Part shown: positions 52,366 to 61,245 of the stretch, one piece after another
Position numbering within the stretch: position 1 is the first letter of the stretch
How the letters are laid out: the number at the start of each line of letters is the position of its first letter
Program-made: the position numbers and the translations under genes
Notes under the pieces: generated by a model
What the model was told of the DNA's origin: nothing
Database searches by the model: none
The model's input: only the letters and a program-made list of their open reading frames with translations
Assembly: GCF_900105155.1 (NCBI RefSeq)
Contig: NZ_LT629762.1
Location: 5,217,501-5,281,500 of the forward strand
Length of the DNA stretch: 64,000 nucleotides
From: Pseudomonas prosekii
GTDB lineage: Bacteria; Pseudomonadota; Gammaproteobacteria; Pseudomonadales; Pseudomonadaceae
Direction of reading: 5' to 3'

Positions 52366-52745
52366 TGGCGCAGGGTTGGAGTGTGCCGCCGTCGCTGTTC
52401 ATGGATGAGGTGGAAGAGGTCATTAAAGAGCGGATTCGCGCGATCGCCACCGCGCTGCACGGTGAAATCGTCAGCAGATCTCCGGTGGACACAGGACGCT
52501 TTCGCCGAAACAACGTGATCAGCATTGGCGCGCCGGTGTTCACGATCACGGAGGAGGTGGACAAGGATGGTGCTGAGACCAAAGCCGATGGAGTCGCTGC
52601 TCTGTCAGCGCTCAAGCCGTACACCGTCGTCTACATCCAGAACAACTTGCCATACGGCGAGCGACTGGAGAACGGTCACTCAGGCCAAGCACCCGCAGGG
52701 ATCTACGGCATCACCTTTATCGGCGTGTCGGAGGATTTTCGATGA
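52365..52745 (+). CDS. Head-tail joining protein, gp10-like
   Basis: This is a 126-residue protein. The motif RSPVDTGRFRRNNVISIG and the C-terminal YGERLENGHSGQAPAGIYGI are marks of the HK97-gp10-type family. It starts inside the stop of the gene before it (TGATG) and overlaps the next one. Confidence 0.82.
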   Translation: MAQGWSVPPSLFMDEVEEVIKERIRAIATALHGEIVSRSPVDTGRFRRNNVISIGAPVFTITEEVDKDGAETKADGVAALSALKPYTVVYIQNNLPYGERLENGHSGQAPAGIYGITFIGVSEDFR

Positions 52746-53137
52746 CCTACGAGCAAATCAGAGCGCTCATCACAGCGCGGATGGTCGCCTTCACTGGCAT
52801 TGACCAGGCGCGCATTGATTATCCCAACCAGCCCGAAGTCTTCACGCCGCCGGCCACCGGCCTGTGGTGTCGATTGAACGTGCAGTACGCCACCGCCTTT
52901 ATGGCCGGCATGGCCGACAGGCCGTACACCCGCAAGCCCGGGCAGATCAGCATTCAGTGCTTCGCGCGGGCGCGCACCGGCACCAAGGCCATCAACGAAC
53001 TGGCCGACGCGCTCGAAGCGCACTTCGCCTACTGGATGTCCGGTGACCTTGAGTGCATGGAGGCCAGCCAGGTGGTCGCCGGCGAGTTCGAGGGCTTTTA
53101 CCAAATCAACGTCAACATCCGGTTTCGCGCCGGCTGA
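52742..53137 (+). CDS. Tail terminator, lambda gpU-like
   Basis: This is a 131-residue protein starting MTYEQIRALITARMVAFTGI. LWCRLNVQYATAFMAGMADR and the final FYQINVNIRFRAG fit the tail-terminator fold (DUF4128-like). It ends the tail tube at the head side. The homing endonuclease gene lies directly behind it on the other strand. Confidence 0.8.
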   Translation: MTYEQIRALITARMVAFTGIDQARIDYPNQPEVFTPPATGLWCRLNVQYATAFMAGMADRPYTRKPGQISIQCFARARTGTKAINELADALEAHFAYWMSGDLECMEASQVVAGEFEGFYQINVNIRFRAG

Positions 53138-53719
53138 TTAGGCGCGGGCGCGCGTTCTTCCGTAGGGAGGCGCGCCGTATTCGCTGAAGTCGAGATGGTC
53201 CCAGCGTTTGCCCAGATTGATGAGAGATATCTGGGCTTGTCCGACTTGGTAGTCGGTTGCGATCGAGCACTGAGATTCGCCACCAGCTAAGCGTCGCACT
53301 ATTTGCAGTACGTCCTCTTCCGCGAGACGAACATTGTGATGGCTCAGTCCTTTGCGACCGGTCTGAAGGCCTGTCGTATAGGAGTGGCTGGTGTTTCCTT
53401 GGACGGTAGTCCACTCAAGGTTATCAGCTCTGTTGTCGCTCTTCAGCCCGTTGAGGTGATTCACAACATCGCACCCATCCGGCTTAAGGCAGAAGGCAGC
53501 GGCCACCACCCGATGGGCTTTAGCAACTGTCTTGCCTTGCTCGTTCATTAGGGTCAATTGCAGATATCCGAATGTCTCGGTCTGCTTCATAAGCCCGCCG
53601 CTTCGTCTGCGCTGGCGACCGCTAGGCCCCGTACAGATTCGGTCTAGAGACCTGATGCGTCCAAGGTTCGAAACTTCATAGCCGCCAAAGCCCGCTATCG
53701 GCTTCCAGATTTCTTGCAT
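53138..53719 (-). CDS. HNH homing endonuclease (NUMOD4 type)
   Basis: This is a 193-residue protein on the strand opposite to the tail operon. The ATG at 53719 has GGAGAG upstream. The NUMOD4 start (EIWKPIAGFGGYEVSNLGRI) is followed by the HNH centre (AHRVVAAAFCL, VNHLNGLKSDNRADNLEW). A C-terminal DNA-binding part (LSHHNVRLAEEDVLQIVRRL) completes it. Its stop codon directly abuts the tail-terminator stop codon. It is a free-standing mobile gene. Confidence 0.92.
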   Translation of the reverse strand: MQEIWKPIAGFGGYEVSNLGRIRSLDRICTGPSGRQRRRSGGLMKQTETFGYLQLTLMNEQGKTVAKAHRVVAAAFCLKPDGCDVVNHLNGLKSDNRADNLEWTTVQGNTSHSYTTGLQTGRKGLSHHNVRLAEEDVLQIVRRLAGGESQCSIATDYQVGQAQISLINLGKRWDHLDFSEYGAPPYGRTRARA

Positions 53720-53825
53720 ATCACTCTCCATCAAAGAGTCGTCATCACTGAAGGGTGCGGCAGGCCGGTGATGAACCAGCTTTTCAGGTTGCATGCCCTA
53801 GCCGCAAATCAATTCTACCAGAGCT

Positions 53826-53838
53826 GTGCCTTCGGCAC
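53826..53838. terminator. Small hairpin before the tail tube gene
   Basis: GTGCC-TTC-GGCAC, a 5-bp stem in the 152-nt gap between the homing gene and the tail tube. It may be the end of the original intergenic region. No T-run follows. Confidence 0.35.
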
Positions 53839-53871
53839 CTAAGCGCTCAACCACACAGATAGGGGAACAAA

Positions 53872-54792
53872 ATGAGTTCAGGAGCCAAGGTTGTAAGTCA
53901 CATCATCAAGGAGGTGACGCCCGGCGTTACCCCCGTCGGCACCTGGGACACGCTGCGCCTAACCGGCAATGCGCTGACCCCAACCGTCAACACCGAGGTC
54001 AGCGACGAGATCACCGACACCCGCCTGAGCCAAGGCTCGGTGGCCACCAGCATCGATATCGGCGGCGATCTGTCCGCCGAATTCTCGTTCGGCTCGTTTG
54101 ACCAGCTACTGGAAGCTGCGTTTTATGGCGCATGGACGGCTGACGTGCTGCGCGTCGGCGATACCCGCAACACCTTCAGCATTGCGAAGGGTTACAACGA
54201 TGTCGGCGTCTACGGCCTGTTCAAGGGCGCACACGTGTCGACGTTCGCGCTCGACATCCCGTCCGAAGGCAAGGTGACCGCCACGTTCAACATGGCGTGT
54301 CTGGATTACACCGACGGTGACATGCCGATCGTGGTTGCGCCGAACGCGCCCACCAGCACGCCTTTCCTGTCGAACAACAATGTCGGCACGATCCTGGTTA
54401 ATGGCCTGTCGCTTGAAGGTGTGGCCTGCGTCTCGGCGATGACCATCAGCCTGGATAACAGCCTGCAAACTCAGCGCTGCCTTGGCTCCGAAAGCCTCGG
54501 CCCGGGCGCGCACATCGCGACCGAAGCCGCCATTACCGGCAGCCTCACGCTGGCCTGGTCCAAGCGCGCATGGGAGATCTGGAAAAACACTTTCACCCGC
54601 ACGCCGATTGCGGTGGTGTTCCCGATCACCGATGCCCTGGGCAACAAGTACACCTTCAACTTCCCAGCAGTGGAAGTGGATGGCGAACTGCCGAACGGCG
54701 GCAAGCGAGACCTGATCGAGGTGACGCTGAACTACACCGTCGCCAAGCTCAGCCCGACCATCACCCGCGAAGCGGCCGATCCAACACCGTAA
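53872..54792 (+). CDS. Tail tube protein
   Basis: This is a 306-residue protein starting MSSGAKVVSHIIKEVTPGVT. GTWDTLRLTGNALTPTVN and IDIGGDLSAEFSFGSFDQLL are typical for siphophage tube subunits of the TTP family. It should be the main tail protein. GGGG precedes the ATG at the proper distance. Confidence 0.87.
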   Translation: MSSGAKVVSHIIKEVTPGVTPVGTWDTLRLTGNALTPTVNTEVSDEITDTRLSQGSVATSIDIGGDLSAEFSFGSFDQLLEAAFYGAWTADVLRVGDTRNTFSIAKGYNDVGVYGLFKGAHVSTFALDIPSEGKVTATFNMACLDYTDGDMPIVVAPNAPTSTPFLSNNNVGTILVNGLSLEGVACVSAMTISLDNSLQTQRCLGSESLGPGAHIATEAAITGSLTLAWSKRAWEIWKNTFTRTPIAVVFPITDALGNKYTFNFPAVEVDGELPNGGKRDLIEVTLNYTVAKLSPTITREAADPTP

Positions 54793-54803
54793 AAACTTTG
54801 ACT

Positions 54804-54836
54804 GCCTCGGCTCGAACGCCGGCCGAGGCGGTCCTT
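54804..54836 (+). terminator. Hairpin after the tail tube gene
   Basis: GCCTCGGC and GCCGAGGC pair over eight bases around a 10-nt loop, and TCCTTTT follows. It may partly reduce transcription of the genes behind the abundant tube protein. Confidence 0.55.
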
Positions 54837-54863
54837 TTATTGGCGTGGCGTTGAGGATTCAAC

Positions 54864-55337
54864 ATGGCTTTGCAGATGATCAAGAAAGACCAGGCCGCAG
54901 CAGGCGCGCGCTGGGTAGAGTTCGACAAAGACACCAAAATTCTGTTGGTCGGCATCGACAATGCCGAGTACCAGGTAGGCCTGGAGCGCATGCGCCGCCG
55001 GATCGTGCGCAACGATGCGCGCTTCGATGAAGGTCAGGTGGGCATTGTTCCTGGTGAGCTCACAGAGCACCAGAACCACGCCATGCTCCTTGGCCACTTC
55101 ATCGTGAAGGGTTGGACTGGAGTGCTCGATGCCGAGGGCAACGAGCTGAAATACACCCCGTCGGCGGCCGCTGAGCTGCTGGATCACAGTCTTGATTTCT
55201 TCCTGTTCGTGCTGCGCGAAGGTTCCGCGGTAGCCACTGACAACGCGTCGGAGCTGGAAGAGACTGTAAAAAAGCCGTCGCCCGCTTCGAGTGGGAAAAA
55301 GAGTGGGGCGGCGAGCAAGCAGAAAAGCGAAGCCTGA
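54864..55337 (+). CDS. Tail assembly chaperone, gpG-like
   Basis: This is a 157-residue protein starting MALQMIKKDQAAAGARWVEF. It coats the tape measure during tail assembly. The C-terminus is Lys/Ser-rich. The slippery sequence lies 66 bp before its stop, so a fraction of ribosomes should continue into the second frame. GAGG precedes the ATG. Confidence 0.85.
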   Translation: MALQMIKKDQAAAGARWVEFDKDTKILLVGIDNAEYQVGLERMRRRIVRNDARFDEGQVGIVPGELTEHQNHAMLLGHFIVKGWTGVLDAEGNELKYTPSAAAELLDHSLDFFLFVLREGSAVATDNASELEETVKKPSPASSGKKSGAASKQKSEA

Positions 55338-55594
55338 TCTACCAGCGGCTCGGCGTTGAAGTTCCTGAAGAGCCCAAGACCGACTCCATCACCGCCCACC
55401 TCCTGAACACGTTCCGCAGCGTAACGCGTGGGCGGCGCTTTCTGACAACAATGGTCGGCGCCTTCCCGCTGCCCTTGTCCGGCCGCGATATCTCCGACTG
55501 GCTCGATTCGCACCCATCGCCACTCTCGAGGGATGAGATCGATGCCGCGATGTTCGCGCTGGATGCGGTATGCCTTTCTGCTGATGAAGACTGA
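54864..55594 (+). CDS. Tail assembly chaperone, gpGT-like frameshift product
   Basis: A -1 shift at 55268-55274 joins codons 1-137 to the overlapping frame from 55274 to 55594, giving about 243 residues. The added part begins AVARFEWEKEWGGEQAEKRS and contains no stop until TGA at 55592. It has no start of its own with a ribosome-binding site. This layout is conserved in siphophages: gpG and gpGT in a fixed ratio. Confidence 0.85.
55268..55274 (+). other. -1 frameshift slippery site A AAA AAG
   Basis: In frame zero the codons are GTA AAA AAG, which gives the classic heptamer A AAA AAG. tRNA-Lys can slip back one base on it. GC-rich sequence follows within ten bases and could form the stimulating structure. 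Confidence 0.85.
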
Positions 55595-55602
55595 TTCCTC
55601 AG

Positions 55603-55632
55603 TTGGGAGCGGCCTGCTGTTAATGCTAGATT
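55603..55632 (+). promoter_or_regulatory. Promoter-like sequence before the first moron gene
   Basis: TTGGGA (55603-55608) and TAGATT (55627-55632) are 18 bp apart, and TGC before the -10 makes it an extended -10 element. A similar TGnTAGATT stands before the second gene of the cassette. Confidence 0.5.
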
Positions 55633-55658
55633 GCCTTCCTCAACAGGGAGGCGATGCT

Positions 55659-56099
55659 TTGAAAAATATTATTGCGCTAGGGTTGGTCTGCATCGCGCTG
55701 GCCGGATGTGAAACCACAAGGGTAGCGCCTGATGCGGCTCGACAGGTTGCACCGCAAGACGTGTACGCATTCAGCCGGCCGAGCTCGCCGAGCGATGCCA
55801 GGATCGTATTCACTCAAGACGCGGGCGGCATGAGTTGCTTCGGGGCAGGGATGAAGGTTTATCTCGATGAGCGCTTGGTTGCAGAAACTGGGAGCGGTGA
55901 GTCGGTGAAGCTTTACCATAAGCCAGGACCGACCCAGTTGAGCATCAAGAACAACGCGGGATGCGCCGGCGGCGATCTGCGAGGACTGCTGCTGGACCTG
56001 AAACCTGGCTACTCGTATTCAGTCCGCGGCTATCGTGGTATGTGGGACAAGGCTGAGCCGCTACTCACAAGTCCTTCGCCGTACATTTACAAAAAATAG
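55659..56099 (+). CDS. Lipoprotein, moron candidate
   Basis: This is a 146-residue lipoprotein with a TTG start; GGGAGG lies seven bases upstream. The signal KNIIALGLVCIALAGC ends in the lipobox, lipidated Cys near residue 16. The mature part is beta-rich with two more Cys (MSCFGAG and NNAGCAGG). It is not a known tail gene yet lies between the tail chaperone and tape measure. An exported lipoprotein carried by a prophage suggests superinfection exclusion or a host-surface change. Confidence 0.75.
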   Translation: MKNIIALGLVCIALAGCETTRVAPDAARQVAPQDVYAFSRPSSPSDARIVFTQDAGGMSCFGAGMKVYLDERLVAETGSGESVKLYHKPGPTQLSIKNNAGCAGGDLRGLLLDLKPGYSYSVRGYRGMWDKAEPLLTSPSPYIYKK

Positions 56100-56134
56100 A
56101 TGGCAGGATCGATGCTTTTTTACGTTCATTTGGA

Positions 56135-56143
56135 TGGTAGATT
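56135..56143 (+). promoter_or_regulatory. Extended -10 element before the second moron gene
   Basis: TGG-TAGATT, matching the extended -10 before the first gene. The -35 area is only a T-run (56116-56121). Confidence 0.4.
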
Positions 56144-56170
56144 GATGCCATCTAAAAGGGAGCAGCTCGA

Positions 56171-56521
56171 ATGAATAGAATCGCACCAGCACTTGCCGCG
56201 CTCGCGTTTAGCTCTCTTGCATTAGCAGATCCGGTCGTCGATGCCTTTGATGCGGCGCTTGCATCTGCCAAAACGACAATCACGCTGCAACGAGCGTGCG
56301 AGGTTTCGATTCAGAGCAGCGACGTAAAACCATGCATGGAAGCAAGCACCGCGCACGAAGATTACGAACGCAAGACGCGGCATATGCTGAGCATTATCGG
56401 GCCTCCTCCTGATGGCCTTTACCAGCACGTTAGGCCTGAGCAGGGCGCCGAGTTGGTAAATCTTGCCAACGAGATCAAGGCATCGATGGACATGCTGGTT
56501 AAGTACACCGATCCAAAGTAG
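56171..56521 (+). CDS. Secreted protein, moron candidate
   Basis: This is a 116-residue protein with a signal peptide (MNRIAPALAALAFSSLALA, cleavage near residue 19). GGGAGC lies before the ATG. The mature part is helical with two Cys (RACEVS and KPCMEA), probably disulfide-bonded in the periplasm. A strong terminator follows. It belongs to the same cassette as the lipoprotein. The function is unknown. Confidence 0.7.
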   Translation: MNRIAPALAALAFSSLALADPVVDAFDAALASAKTTITLQRACEVSIQSSDVKPCMEASTAHEDYERKTRHMLSIIGPPPDGLYQHVRPEQGAELVNLANEIKASMDMLVKYTDPK

Positions 56522-56557
56522 GAAATCCAGCTGCGAGGCACAGCTAACCCAATCAAT

Positions 56558-56582
56558 AACCGGTCAATGGCCGGTTTTTTTT
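56558..56582 (+). terminator. Terminator of the moron cassette
   Basis: AACCGG and CCGGTT form the stem around a 7-nt loop, and T8 follows. It closes the two-gene cassette before the tape-measure gene. Confidence 0.88.
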
Positions 56583-56598
56583 CGCCCGGAGAAAAGCT

Positions 56599-59500
56599 AT
56601 GACCCAAACATCCCGCCTGGTGCTTGAGATCGACAGCCGTGACGCTGAGCAAAAGGCGGAAGACGTCCGAAAGGCGCTTGGCGCCCTTGAGGCTGCCGGG
56701 CTCCGAGTAAAGCCTGCGATGGATCAGGCGGGCTCCGGCATTGACGGCGCAGGCAGCAGCGCCCGCAAGGCTGCAGGGTCTATTGACGGTCTTGCGGATA
56801 GTTCGAGCAAATCAAGCGAAGCCTCAAAACGAACAGCAGAAACATTCGGCCAGGCCAGCAACCGCCTGCTTGAAATGGCTAAGAGCTCTCTGCAGGCCAG
56901 CGAATACATCAAGGCGATGTCCGCCAGTACTGAAAAAGCGGGCGCCGCTTTTGACGTGGCAAGCACCAAAGCGGCCAGCCTTGCAGCTCTCGAAAAGCGA
57001 CTGCGCGAGGAGTCGGACGCGAATGTCGGTGCAAATGGCAGAATGGCTGACGCCTCGAAAAAATCAACAATCGCAACGCAAGAACAGGCGACCGCGCTGG
57101 CGAATTTGCTTGGTCGAATCGATCCCGTGTCGAGGAAGCTGGCCGAGCTGGATAAGCAAGAGCAGGAGTTGCAGCGCCACAGAAAATCCGGAACGTCTGG
57201 GCTCGACACTGAAACATTCAAAACCTACCAAGCAACGATCGACAAAAACAGAGCAGCTCTTGGTGGGTTCAATTCGGACCTTAAACAAACCGGCGTTTCG
57301 GCGTCGCAGACCCAGACAGCGCTGCGTCAACTGCCTTCCCAATTCACTGATATTTTCACCAGCATTGCTGGCGGTCAAAATCCACTGCTGGTGCTGATCC
57401 AGCAGGGTGGTCAGATTAAGGATTCATTCGGCGGCATTGATAACACCGTTGAAGCGCTAGGCAAGAAAGTCAAAGGTTTCTTCTCTTCGATTATTGGTAG
57501 TGCCGGGGGAATAACTGGAGCTGGTATTGCTCTGGGTGAGCTGGCATCTCAGCAAAATGCTGTAGCGCAAGGTTCGGAAGCTGCAGCTGAAGGTCTCGGC
57601 GGCGTGGCCGAAGGAGCTAACACAGCGACCGACGCAGTCAAAAACGCTAAGGACGCGGCAGCTGCTTTGGCTTCGGGTGCTGGCGGGGCCGGAACCAGCT
57701 TGCTCGCCATAGTCGGCGCAGCGACTGCCGCCGCGGCCGCAATCGGTTTGTTAATTTATGGGTACAACAAAGGCAGCCAAGAGGCTGACGCCTTTAATCA
57801 AGCGCTCACTCTCACCGGCAATGCTGCCGGCACAAGTTCCGGGGCTCTCGGATCTATGGCGCGCAGAATCAGTGATGCAACCGGTACGGTTGGCGCAGCT
57901 GCAGCTGTTCTGGCCCAGCTCGCGAGCTCTTCAAAAATTCCGGCGTCTTCTTTCGAGATGATCGCGACCGCCGCTCTGAAATTGCAAGATGCCACGGGAC
58001 AGGCCGCAAGCAAAACCGTGGACGACTTCGAGAAGATCGCCAAGGACCCGGTAAAATACTCGAAAGAACTGAATGACCAGCTGGGCTATCTGACCGGCAG
58101 CACTTATGCGCAGATTGACGCGCTGGTTAAGCAAGGCGATCAGCAGGGGGCTGCCACTCTTGCCGAAAAAGCTTACGCAGAAGCCTTGGGCGAGCGCGCT
58201 GACTCTATCAAAGGTAAGTTAGGTCTGATCGAGGGGGCGTGGGACGGCGTTAAGGATGCAGCCAAGGGGGCGTGGGACGCCGTTCTTGACGTTGGTCGCG
58301 AAGATACATTCGAGCAGAAGCTTATCAAGCTCGAAGATCGCCTTCAGAGCATTCGTAACGCGAAAGTGATGCCTTCGCTGTTCAGTGACAACCCCGACCT
58401 AATGGAGCTGTCTGGAGGAGAGTCAGCGGCGCAGTCAGAAATCACAGGGCTTTACGTGCAGAAGGCTGAAGATGAGCGCCGCGCCGCAGCAAAGGCAGAC
58501 GTTATTCGCCTGAATAAAGAGTCCATTGCGAGCCAGGAAAAACTAAATGAGGCTCTCACTAGCACGTCATCAAATGCTGTGAAGTTGAAGGCGAGATATG
58601 CCGAGATCGAGAAGCAGGTTGAGGCGGCTCGGCTCACCGGTAAGGCGTACTCTGAAGAGCAAATAAAGCAACTGAAGGACGCTGCTGCCAAGCAGTTTGG
58701 CGGGCCGAAGCCGAAGGAGTACCAGGAGAATGCCGGGCAAAAAATGCTGGATCAAGCACGCCAGCAGTACTCGGTATTGCAGCAGCAAAACGCACTTATA
58801 GGCCAGCAGGGTGACGGGGCCAAGGTTCTCGGAGCGGAAGCAAAACGACTTCTAGAGCTTGAGCAACAGATTGCAGATCTGAAGCAAAAGAAAACACTTA
58901 CTACAGCGCAGAAACAGATTCTGGCAATGGCTGACCTCAACGTCGCCCAGCAGAAGCAGAATGCGGCGCTGGAAAAGCAAAACGAGCTCAAGAAGATTTC
59001 CACCCAGCAAACCCAGAAGCTTTTGGCCTTTCAGGAAAACCTCAACTCTCAGCTAAGCCTCGCTCAAAGCGGGCTGGATCAGAAGCTTGCAGGCGCTGGG
59101 CTGGGCGACAAGGCGCTTCAGCGGCTGCAAGAGCAGCAACAGATCCAGCAGTCATACCAGTCGCAGATGGATCGGCTGACCTACGACTACAACAAAAGCG
59201 ACAAGACGGCCGGCTCGACGCAGCTTTATAACCAGGAAACGGAAGCGCTCCGATCTGCGCTCGGGCAGCGTCTCGCCATGCAGCAGGGCTATTACGTCGC
59301 GGTCGATAAGGCCCAGTCGGATTGGACTATTGGCGCGTCCTCCGCTTTCCAGACTTACGCCGAACAGGCCAAGGATGTCGCGGGGCAAACTCGCGAACTG
59401 TTCACTCGAGCGTTCACCAACATGGAAGACGCGGTGGTGAATTTCGTTCGCACCGGCAAGCTGTCCTTCAAGGACTTCGCCAACGGTGTGATCGAGGATC

Positions 59501-60039
59501 TGATCCGCATCCAAGTTCGGCAGGCGGCCGCCGGCTTCCTCAGCTCGGCATTCAGCGCATTTTCTGGAGCGGGCGCAGCGACAGCTGGTGCGGGCACCGC
59601 TGCATCGGCAGGAAGTACAGCCGCTGGCTATTCCTCACAGTACGGATTCTCCGATGGCGGCTTCACTGGCGCCGGCGGCAAATTCGAGCCGAAAGGGGTG
59701 GTGCACGGCGGCGAGTTTGTAATCCGCAAAGAGGTTGTGGATCAGCCGGGCATGCGCGAGTACCTGGAGCGGATGAACGCCAACTCCAACGGGTATGCCG
59801 ATGGGGGCTACGTCAATCCGACTTCGGCTGCAGCGACCACCAATGTCACACGCGGCGCGTCTTCCGATGGATCGGCGCCGAACATCATCCAGCAGTTCAG
59901 CTTTCAGGGCACACCTGACGACTCGACCATCAGCCTTGTGAAGGATGCTGCCTACCAAGGCGCGAAGGGCGGTTACGAGATGGTTATGCGCGACCTGAAA
60001 CAGAACGGACCCATCCGCCAGCTGATCGCGCGGCGCTAA
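56599..60039 (+). CDS. Tail tape-measure protein
   Basis: This is a 1146-residue protein that sets tail length. It has long coiled-coil stretches (residues 1-260 and 640-860), a hydrophobic centre around residues 280-400 (SLLAIVGAATAAAAAIGLLI) and a lambda gpH-like C-terminal domain (RTGKLSFKDFANGVIEDLIR, then KGVVHGGEFVIRKEVVDQPG). CGGAG precedes the ATG. By the usual relation of about 0.15 nm per residue the tail would be roughly 170 nm, which is an estimate only. Confidence 0.93.
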   Translation: MTQTSRLVLEIDSRDAEQKAEDVRKALGALEAAGLRVKPAMDQAGSGIDGAGSSARKAAGSIDGLADSSSKSSEASKRTAETFGQASNRLLEMAKSSLQASEYIKAMSASTEKAGAAFDVASTKAASLAALEKRLREESDANVGANGRMADASKKSTIATQEQATALANLLGRIDPVSRKLAELDKQEQELQRHRKSGTSGLDTETFKTYQATIDKNRAALGGFNSDLKQTGVSASQTQTALRQLPSQFTDIFTSIAGGQNPLLVLIQQGGQIKDSFGGIDNTVEALGKKVKGFFSSIIGSAGGITGAGIALGELASQQNAVAQGSEAAAEGLGGVAEGANTATDAVKNAKDAAAALASGAGGAGTSLLAIVGAATAAAAAIGLLIYGYNKGSQEADAFNQALTLTGNAAGTSSGALGSMARRISDATGTVGAAAAVLAQLASSSKIPASSFEMIATAALKLQDATGQAASKTVDDFEKIAKDPVKYSKELNDQLGYLTGSTYAQIDALVKQGDQQGAATLAEKAYAEALGERADSIKGKLGLIEGAWDGVKDAAKGAWDAVLDVGREDTFEQKLIKLEDRLQSIRNAKVMPSLFSDNPDLMELSGGESAAQSEITGLYVQKAEDERRAAAKADVIRLNKESIASQEKLNEALTSTSSNAVKLKARYAEIEKQVEAARLTGKAYSEEQIKQLKDAAAKQFGGPKPKEYQENAGQKMLDQARQQYSVLQQQNALIGQQGDGAKVLGAEAKRLLELEQQIADLKQKKTLTTAQKQILAMADLNVAQQKQNAALEKQNELKKISTQQTQKLLAFQENLNSQLSLAQSGLDQKLAGAGLGDKALQRLQEQQQIQQSYQSQMDRLTYDYNKSDKTAGSTQLYNQETEALRSALGQRLAMQQGYYVAVDKAQSDWTIGASSAFQTYAEQAKDVAGQTRELFTRAFTNMEDAVVNFVRTGKLSFKDFANGVIEDLIRIQVRQAAAGFLSSAFSAFSGAGAATAGAGTAASAGSTAAGYSSQYGFSDGGFTGAGGKFEPKGVVHGGEFVIRKEVVDQPGMREYLERMNANSNGYADGGYVNPTSAAATTNVTRGASSDGSAPNIIQQFSFQGTPDDSTISLVKDAAYQGAKGGYEMVMRDLKQNGPIRQLIARR

Positions 60040-60056
60040 GCCTTAAGGAGTAATGC

Positions 60057-60641
60057 ATGGCTCTCACGTGGCCGGCTTCGCTGCGCCCGTCAGAAATGAC
60101 GTGGGGCATCGTCAACAACAGCAGGGCATTCACCTCGACGCTCTCGAACGCCCAGCAAATCGTCGGTTTCGCGGGGGCTTACTGGCAATGCACGCTCACG
60201 TTTGGGCTTCTGACGCGGGCGCAGGAGCGAGAGCTCACGTCCTTCCTCGGAAAGCTGGATGGGATGTTCGGGACATTCAATATGCCGGCATTCACTCGGC
60301 GGCGGACCGTCAGCGTTGGTTCGCTGGCGGTCGTCACCGGCAATGCCCAGGCGCGCAGCATGCTGATCCAGGGCGCCGCCCCAAACGCTCCAGTTTTCAG
60401 CGCCGGCGACTACATCACGATCGCTGGCGAAATGTTCGAGGTCACCGACCCGGTTTCCTCAAATGCGCAGGGGCGAGTGACGGTTTCGCTCAACAAACGC
60501 ATTCGCAAAACCATGGTGGCCGGGACGGCGATTGAGTACCTGAATCCATATTCAGAGATGCGCATGACATCCGATACCTGGTCGTTGGCGGTCCGGCCTG
60601 TTGTCGCCAACGGCAGCTACCAATTCAGGGAGGCGTTCTGA
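60057..60641 (+). CDS. Tail tip protein
   Basis: This is a 194-residue protein starting MALTWPASLRPSEMTWGIVN. It has a beta-rich fold (YWQCTLTFGLLTRAQERELT). It is placed like the gpM/gpL-type tip proteins behind the tape measure. AAGGAG precedes the ATG. The exact counterpart in lambda is not certain. Confidence 0.72.
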   Translation: MALTWPASLRPSEMTWGIVNNSRAFTSTLSNAQQIVGFAGAYWQCTLTFGLLTRAQERELTSFLGKLDGMFGTFNMPAFTRRRTVSVGSLAVVTGNAQARSMLIQGAAPNAPVFSAGDYITIAGEMFEVTDPVSSNAQGRVTVSLNKRIRKTMVAGTAIEYLNPYSEMRMTSDTWSLAVRPVVANGSYQFREAF

Positions 60642-61240
60642 TGCCATCTGCATTCCCATTCAGCCAAAGCGTCGTGGACATCATTGCGACGGGCAAATTT
60701 ATGCCCGTCTACGCCGTGCAGCTCGACTTCGTCGACGGCATGGTCTTCGCACACACCGGCACCGGCCAACTGGTCGTGGACGGGATCACCTATGACGGCG
60801 TGGGTAATTTCGGCGAGGTGAGTCAGTCGCAGGAAAGCGACAACTCCGGCTCGCCCATGTCGGTCGATCTGACGCTGAGCGGTCTGGATTCCTACATCCT
60901 TTCCGAAACCAACGTTCGGGGATGCCGCGGGCGGTTGGCGAAGGTCTTGTTCATCGTCTTCGACGAAGCCGGTAATTACGCCGCCGACATTCTGTTTTCG
61001 GGCCGCATGGATGCCGCCAAATTCTCATTCGCCGGCAATGGCCAGGACGGCAACAGCATCACGGTTCCGGTTATTGACCGCATGGCCGAGTGGAGCCGCA
61101 CTGGAACCGAGCGGTTCACGGATGAAAACCACCGCGCGCGCCACCAGGGCGACCGCTTCTTTTACGCGATCGCCCAGATGTCCGAGTGGCCAATTTATTG
61201 GGGGTCCACGAAGGATGCCCCGACATTCAACTACGAGTAA
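60641..61240 (+). CDS. Tail tip protein
   Basis: This is a 199-residue protein starting MPSAFPFSQSVVDIIATGKF. The middle has features of baseplate-hub-like proteins (GVGNFGEVSQSQESDNSGSP, then FSGRMDAAKFSFAGNG). The ATG overlaps the stop of the gene before it. The exact role is unknown. Confidence 0.72.
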   Translation: MPSAFPFSQSVVDIIATGKFMPVYAVQLDFVDGMVFAHTGTGQLVVDGITYDGVGNFGEVSQSQESDNSGSPMSVDLTLSGLDSYILSETNVRGCRGRLAKVLFIVFDEAGNYAADILFSGRMDAAKFSFAGNGQDGNSITVPVIDRMAEWSRTGTERFTDENHRARHQGDRFFYAIAQMSEWPIYWGSTKDAPTFNYE

Positions 61241-61245
61241 TCGCC

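Noticed and set aside
52365..53137. Possible restriction or toxin cargo between neck genes
   Set aside because: Both genes here fit head-tail joining and tail-terminator families in the expected order.
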